NCBI GenBank assembly: GCA_020854035.1
Contig: JADZGE010000024.1
Location: forward strand, 124,001 to 188,000
Reading direction: 5' to 3'
From: Burkholderiales bacterium
GTDB lineage: Bacteria; Pseudomonadota; Gammaproteobacteria; Burkholderiales; SG8-41
DNA length: 64,000 nucleotides
Shown here: positions 60,192 to 64,000 of the stretch, piece after piece
How positions within the stretch are numbered: position 1 is the first letter of the stretch
Layout: each line of letters starts with the position of its first letter
Translations under genes and position numbers: made by a program
The notes under the pieces: generated by a model
Told to the model about the DNA's origin: nothing
Database searches by the model: none
What the model saw: only the letters and a program-made list of their open reading frames with translations

Positions 60192-61976
60192 ATGAGCGAG
60201 CCGGGCATCAGCATCATCATCTGCAACCGCGACTACGGGCGGTTCCTCGGCGCGGCGATCGAGAGCTGCGTCACGCAGGACTATCCCGCGGACCGGTTCG
60301 AAACGATCGTCGTCGACGACGGCTCCACGGACGATTCGCGCGCGGTGATCGCGCGCCATGCCGGGAGCCGGGGCGTCATCGCGGTGGAGCAGGAGAACCG
60401 CGGGCAGGCCGCGGCATTCGCCGCCGGGCTCGAACGCGCGAGCCACGACCTTGTCTGCTTCCTCGATGCCGACGATTTTTTCCTTCCCGGAAAGCTCGCG
60501 GCGGTGGCGCGCGCCGTCGATTCGCTCGCGCCGCTGCCCGAACATTTCTTTCTCTGCCACGACATCGAGCTCTTCGACGAACGCGAGGGCGTCGCGCTCC
60601 GGGATACGTGGTTCCAGCTCCAGGGCATCGCGCGCCTCGGACCGCTCGTCTCCCTCGACGCCGTCACGGCGGAGTATCCGTACGCCACTCCCTGCGGGCA
60701 GGTGATGCGCGCGCGGACCGCGCGCGCCGTGCTCGACGTGGTGCCCGCATGGGAATGGCGGCAGGGAGCGGATGCGCTGCTCGCGCACGCGGCGATGCTG
60801 CTCGCCGGCGTGGTGCATTACCTGCCCGAAGTCCGCGCGCGCTACCGGTTGCACGGGAGCAACCATTTCGGCGCGGTGCGTGACGGGCGCTACAGCCCGA
60901 AGCCGCTCTGGATCGCGCGCCTGCCGCGGCTGCTCTACCACCTGGAGCGTTTCGTCGACTCGCTGCCGCTCGACGAGGCGCAACGCGCTTCGCGCCTCGC
61001 GTACGTGAAGCACCTGGAGCGCATCGGGCGCGGGGCTTCGCGGGTGCACCGCTACGCGGAGCCGTGGATGACGATCGTGATCGACGCGCCCGCGGGCGAC
61101 CCGGATCTCGCGGCCACCGTCGACGCCTGCATCGCGCAGTCGCACGAGAAGGTGGAAGTGCTGCTGGCGGCCCCGGCGGGTGCCCCCCACGCGCGGCTCG
61201 CGCCGCGCGCGCTCGAACGCGCCCGCGTCGTGCCGGTCGACCCGGACGACACGCAGATCGGCCGCCTCGCGGCGGCGCTCGCCGAGGCGCGGGGCGACTA
61301 CCTCGCGTTCCTCGCGCCGGGCGAGCTTCCCGACCCGGTGTTCGCCGAGCGCCATCTCCATGCGCAGCGTTTTCTGGGGACCTGCGCGCTGTCCTCGTGC
61401 GACATCCGGGTGATCAACGGCGCGCGGGTGCTGCTGCACGCGGGCGTGTTCAACGGCAGCGGCGTGTGGCGCCAGCCCGTGCAGATGGTCCCGCCGTTCG
61501 TTGCGCCGCTGCGCGACTGGATCTTTCCCCCGTTGCCGGCGAACGTGCTGCGGCGCTGCGCCCTGCTCGACGCGCTCGTCGAGCACGCGCGTGCGGCGGA
61601 CCTCGGCCCGATGGCGGATCTGGCGGGGTGGGTGCTGCTGCCGTTCTGCCACGCTCTTGCCGGGAGCATCCGCATCAACGAGTGCCTCGTGAGCCTGCGG
61701 GTCGAGGATGCCGTCGCCGCGTCCTACGGACACTACTCGGAACCACTCGACGCCGCCGGCGCTCCCGTCTCGCCCGACGTCGAGCGCACCGCGGAGTTCC
61801 TGTTCGAACTGCTGTGCCTTCATTACGCCGCCTTCGCGCGCGTGCTGCCACGGGCATGGCGCGGCCAGTTCGTCAACTGGCTGATGGACCGGCAGTCCCC
61901 GGCGCTCGCCGGGAGGCTGCGCGCCCTCGCGCGGCGCAGCGGCTGCGCGGCGGCGCAGGCGCTGCTCGACCGGTAA
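60192..61976 (+). CDS. Long GT2 glycosyltransferase, first of a tandem pair
   Basis: A 594-residue protein. Residues 1-230 form a GT-A (family 2) domain: ISIIICNRDYGRFLGAAIES, VVDDGSTDDSRAVIARHAG, FLDADDFFLPGKLAAVARA. A second, weaker domain (about 290-410) begins TIVIDAPAGDPDLAATVDAC with no DDGS motif, and ALAEARGDYLAFLAPGELPD recalls a decayed GT2 copy. A helical C-terminal part follows. Its TAA overlaps the ATG of the next gene. It likely adds sugar to a surface polysaccharide or glycopeptide. Confidence 0.85.
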   Translation: MSEPGISIIICNRDYGRFLGAAIESCVTQDYPADRFETIVVDDGSTDDSRAVIARHAGSRGVIAVEQENRGQAAAFAAGLERASHDLVCFLDADDFFLPGKLAAVARAVDSLAPLPEHFFLCHDIELFDEREGVALRDTWFQLQGIARLGPLVSLDAVTAEYPYATPCGQVMRARTARAVLDVVPAWEWRQGADALLAHAAMLLAGVVHYLPEVRARYRLHGSNHFGAVRDGRYSPKPLWIARLPRLLYHLERFVDSLPLDEAQRASRLAYVKHLERIGRGASRVHRYAEPWMTIVIDAPAGDPDLAATVDACIAQSHEKVEVLLAAPAGAPHARLAPRALERARVVPVDPDDTQIGRLAAALAEARGDYLAFLAPGELPDPVFAERHLHAQRFLGTCALSSCDIRVINGARVLLHAGVFNGSGVWRQPVQMVPPFVAPLRDWIFPPLPANVLRRCALLDALVEHARAADLGPMADLAGWVLLPFCHALAGSIRINECLVSLRVEDAVAASYGHYSEPLDAAGAPVSPDVERTAEFLFELLCLHYAAFARVLPRAWRGQFVNWLMDRQSPALAGRLRALARRSGCAAAQALLDR

Positions 61977-63703
61977 TGGGAACGGAGACGCTCCCGGCGG
62001 CGCGCCCGTCGTTCAGCATCGTAATCAGCAACTACAACTACGGGCGCTACGTCGGCGCGGCCATCGGGAGCTGCCTCGCGCAGGAGTATCCGGCCGATCT
62101 CGTCGAAGTGATCGTCGTCGACGACGGGTCCACGGACGAATCACGAGCAACGCTCGAGCGCTACGCGGCCGACCCGCGGGTGCGGCTTGCGTTCCAGCCG
62201 AACCGCGGCCAGGGAGCGGCGTTCGCGGCGGGGGTCGAGCTCGCGCGGGGCGACTTCGTCTGCCTGCTCGACGCCGACGATTTCTACCGGCCGCAGAAAC
62301 TCGACCGCGTGGCCCGCCGGCTCGCGCGGCTCTCGCCGGGGCACGCCGGGGTGCTGCTGTGCCACGACGCCGAGCTCTACGACGAGCGCACCGGGGCCGT
62401 GACCGGGCAGACATGGTTCGAGGTGGTCGGCATTCGCGGGCCGGCGGACTGCGCCCACTTGAGCCAGGTCGAGCAGCAGTTTCCGTTCGCCATTCCGTGC
62501 GGGCAGGTCTACAGCCGGGGGCTCATCGCGCGGGTTCTGTCCTCGCTTTCCCAGACGGAGTGGCGCATGGGCGTCGACAGCCCGCTTGCCCACAGCGCGC
62601 TGCTGGCGACGGAGTTCGTTCATTATCTCGACGAACCGCTCGCGTGCTACCGCGTGCACGGAACGAACGACGGCGCCACGCTCGTCGCGGGGCGATACCT
62701 TCCGCGGCGGGTCTGGCATCCTCGCGTCGCCCCGATGCTGCGGCACCTGGAGCGCTTCCTCGACACCCTCTCGCTCGATCCGCGCGAGCGCGCGGCGAGG
62801 CTCGCGTACATCAAGCGCAAGGAGCGCACGATCCCGGCGGTTTCCGCCGCCCGGCGGCTGCGCGAGCCGCTCGTGAGCTTCATCGTCGGCGGGGCGGAGG
62901 GCGCCGCCGGTATCGAACGCAGCGCCGGGTCGGTCCGCCGGCAGACGCACCGCGGCTGCGAAACCGTGATCGTGTCCGACACCGGCGGATCGGGCGGGCA
63001 CCCCTGGCGGCGCTGGCGGGCGGGCTACGGGCGCGCGGGCGGCGAGTTCGTCACCTTCCTGAGCGAAGCGTGCGCTCTCGATCCCGGGTTCGCCGAGTGC
63101 CACCTGCGGGCCCATGCCCACGGCGCGCTGGTAAACGTCACCTGCTGCGATGCGAGACTGGTGGACGCGGCGGGTAATCCCGCCGGGTCCACGGTCGTGC
63201 CGGAACGCATCCGGGCAACGCAGCGAGCGGGGCATCGCCCGCCCCTCGCCGGATCTTTCGCGGAAACCTGGTTCCCGCCGGCGCCGGCGATGGTGATGCG
63301 GCGCACGGCGCTCATCGACGCGCTGTTCGAAGCGGGCGCGGACAGCCCCGGCGAGGCGGCCCGCGTTCCCCTGCCCCTCGCCGCGTGCCAGCTCCTGCAC
63401 GGCACCGGTGGCTCGCTGATGATTCCGGATGCGCTCCTCGAACTGCGCTCCCCGGCGCGCGAAGCGGCGGTCGCGGCGAGCACGCGCGAGGCGTTCGCGG
63501 CCGCGCTCGCGGTCCTGCTGTTCGGTGCGTACTGCGGAGCGTTCCCGCTATTGAGCAGCGCGCTCCCGGGCAGTTGGCACGAGCGCTTTCTCCAGCGCGT
63601 GATCGGGTCGGCGGGCGAGGGCGCCGGGCGCCGGCTCGCGGCGATCGCGAGGCTGAAGGGTGCGCCCGAGCCTCTCGTCGCCCTGCTCGAGACGCAGCCA
63701 TGA
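61976..63703 (+). CDS. Long GT2 glycosyltransferase, second of a tandem pair
   Basis: A 575-residue paralogue with the same plan: GT2 core FSIVISNYNYGRYVGAAIGS, VVDDGSTDESRATLERYAAD, LLDADDFYRPQKLDRVARRL, shared YPADLVEVI and VHGTNDGATL-type blocks, then a degraded second domain (LVSFIVGGAEGAAGIERSAG, FVTFLSEACALDPGFAECHL). ATG 61976 overlaps the previous TAA. Only the first domain keeps the DxD and DDGS residues. Confidence 0.85.
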   Translation: MGTETLPAARPSFSIVISNYNYGRYVGAAIGSCLAQEYPADLVEVIVVDDGSTDESRATLERYAADPRVRLAFQPNRGQGAAFAAGVELARGDFVCLLDADDFYRPQKLDRVARRLARLSPGHAGVLLCHDAELYDERTGAVTGQTWFEVVGIRGPADCAHLSQVEQQFPFAIPCGQVYSRGLIARVLSSLSQTEWRMGVDSPLAHSALLATEFVHYLDEPLACYRVHGTNDGATLVAGRYLPRRVWHPRVAPMLRHLERFLDTLSLDPRERAARLAYIKRKERTIPAVSAARRLREPLVSFIVGGAEGAAGIERSAGSVRRQTHRGCETVIVSDTGGSGGHPWRRWRAGYGRAGGEFVTFLSEACALDPGFAECHLRAHAHGALVNVTCCDARLVDAAGNPAGSTVVPERIRATQRAGHRPPLAGSFAETWFPPAPAMVMRRTALIDALFEAGADSPGEAARVPLPLAACQLLHGTGGSLMIPDALLELRSPAREAAVAASTREAFAAALAVLLFGAYCGAFPLLSSALPGSWHERFLQRVIGSAGEGAGRRLAAIARLKGAPEPLVALLETQP

Positions 63704-63754
63704 GGGGCCCGCCACGGCAGGGAGCGAAGAAGCGCGGGGCGGCGGCCGCAGGCG

Positions 63755-64000
63755 TCAGCGCCCGAGCCGCGCCTTCAGCGCCGCGCCGAGGTCGGAGGGC
63801 GTGTCGAGTACCGTGACTCCGGCGGCCTCGAGCGCCGAGCGTTTCGAGGCCCAGGAACCCCTGCCGCCGGTGACGATCGCGCCGGCGTGTCCCATCTTCT
63901 TCCCCGCGGGCGCGGCGCCGCCCGCGATGAAGGCGAGGACGGGCTTCGTCATGGTCCTCGCGTACTCGGCGGCTTCCTCCTCCATCGTGCCGCCGATCTC
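63755..64000 (-). CDS. sucD: Succinyl-CoA ligase alpha subunit, C-terminal part (cut by window edge)
   Basis: The last 81 codons of a minus-strand gene running off the right edge: [60 protein letters not shown]. These are the SucD motifs including the GHAGAI region with the phosphohistidine neighbourhood. It makes succinyl-CoA/succinate plus ATP or GTP in the TCA cycle with SucC. GRGSWASK replaces the usual GxGTAxxK. Confidence 0.88.
   Translation of the reverse strand, partial: EIGGTMEEEAAEYARTMTKPVLAFIAGGAAPAGKKMGHAGAIVTGGRGSWASKRSALEAAGVTVLDTPSDLGAALKARLGR

Noticed and set aside
1-64000. tRNA, rRNA, CRISPR or replication origin
   Set aside because: No tRNA-like cloverleaf, rRNA sequence, spacer array or DnaA-box cluster was recognised by eye; a covariance-model scan could still find a short RNA.

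Overview
The window is high-G+C DNA with dense genes, short intergenic gaps and many 4-bp stop/start overlaps. A Bug-type (TctC) solute-binding protein, a selenoneine-type senA/senB pair, a PEP-CTERM protein and CusCBA/CadA/ChrA metal-export genes point to a betaproteobacterium or close relative. No rRNA, tRNA or CRISPR array was seen, so the assignment rests on gene content alone.

Layout. 0-5 kb: a hemerythrin-like protein, an EEP-family hydrolase, an IS66-type insertion sequence (1797-4299) and a small ribbon-helix-helix gene pair with its own operator. 5-7 kb: a lipoprotein and an outer-membrane transporter-like protein. 7-44 kb: a long metal-handling region. It holds a copper P-type ATPase with an AhpD-like partner, and a Bug-family binding protein. 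A leftward cluster follows with an unusual heme-copper oxidase-like pair (13647-15972), Met-rich periplasmic proteins, DUF2933, an isoprenylcysteine-methyltransferase-like protein, TerD-like and CusF-like proteins, and a DUF411 protein with an in-frame UGA. Next come an OmpR/EnvZ-type two-component system, a thioredoxin-CcdA fusion, a DevBCA-type exporter, a Tat-exported multicopper oxidase, a CadR/PbrR-like regulator with CadA, a cusCBA operon ending in a His-tailed EamA transporter, senA/senB, and chrA with a PadR regulator.

45-50 kb is a defence and mobile-gene patch: a decayed GDT1 gene, a one-protein type IIG restriction-modification enzyme interrupted in frame by a palindromic repeat, a DUF5615 remnant and a HicBA toxin-antitoxin pair. 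50-54.5 kb carries a methyltransferase, an M24-fold protein, a Gfo/Idh oxidoreductase and an acyl-CoA dehydrogenase. 55-63.7 kb looks like a surface-polysaccharide region: a PEP-CTERM protein, a GT1 glycosyltransferase, two convergent CapK/PaaK-like adenylating enzymes and two tandem long GT2 proteins. The right edge cuts a succinyl-CoA ligase alpha gene.

Themes that tie the genes together. Six FNR/Anr/Dnr-like boxes (TTGA-N6-TCAA) lie in front of genes, five of them 55-70 bp from the start codon, so much of the metal and redox cargo may answer to low oxygen or NO. The DUF411 gene has UGA exactly where the first Cys of its CGCC motif belongs, followed by a 13-bp hairpin, while senA/senB in the same window imply selenophosphate use; it is a candidate selenoprotein. 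The heme-copper oxidase subunit I has Tyr in place of two active-site His ligands. A family of elements with arms built from three 10-bp units recurs in intergenic gaps.
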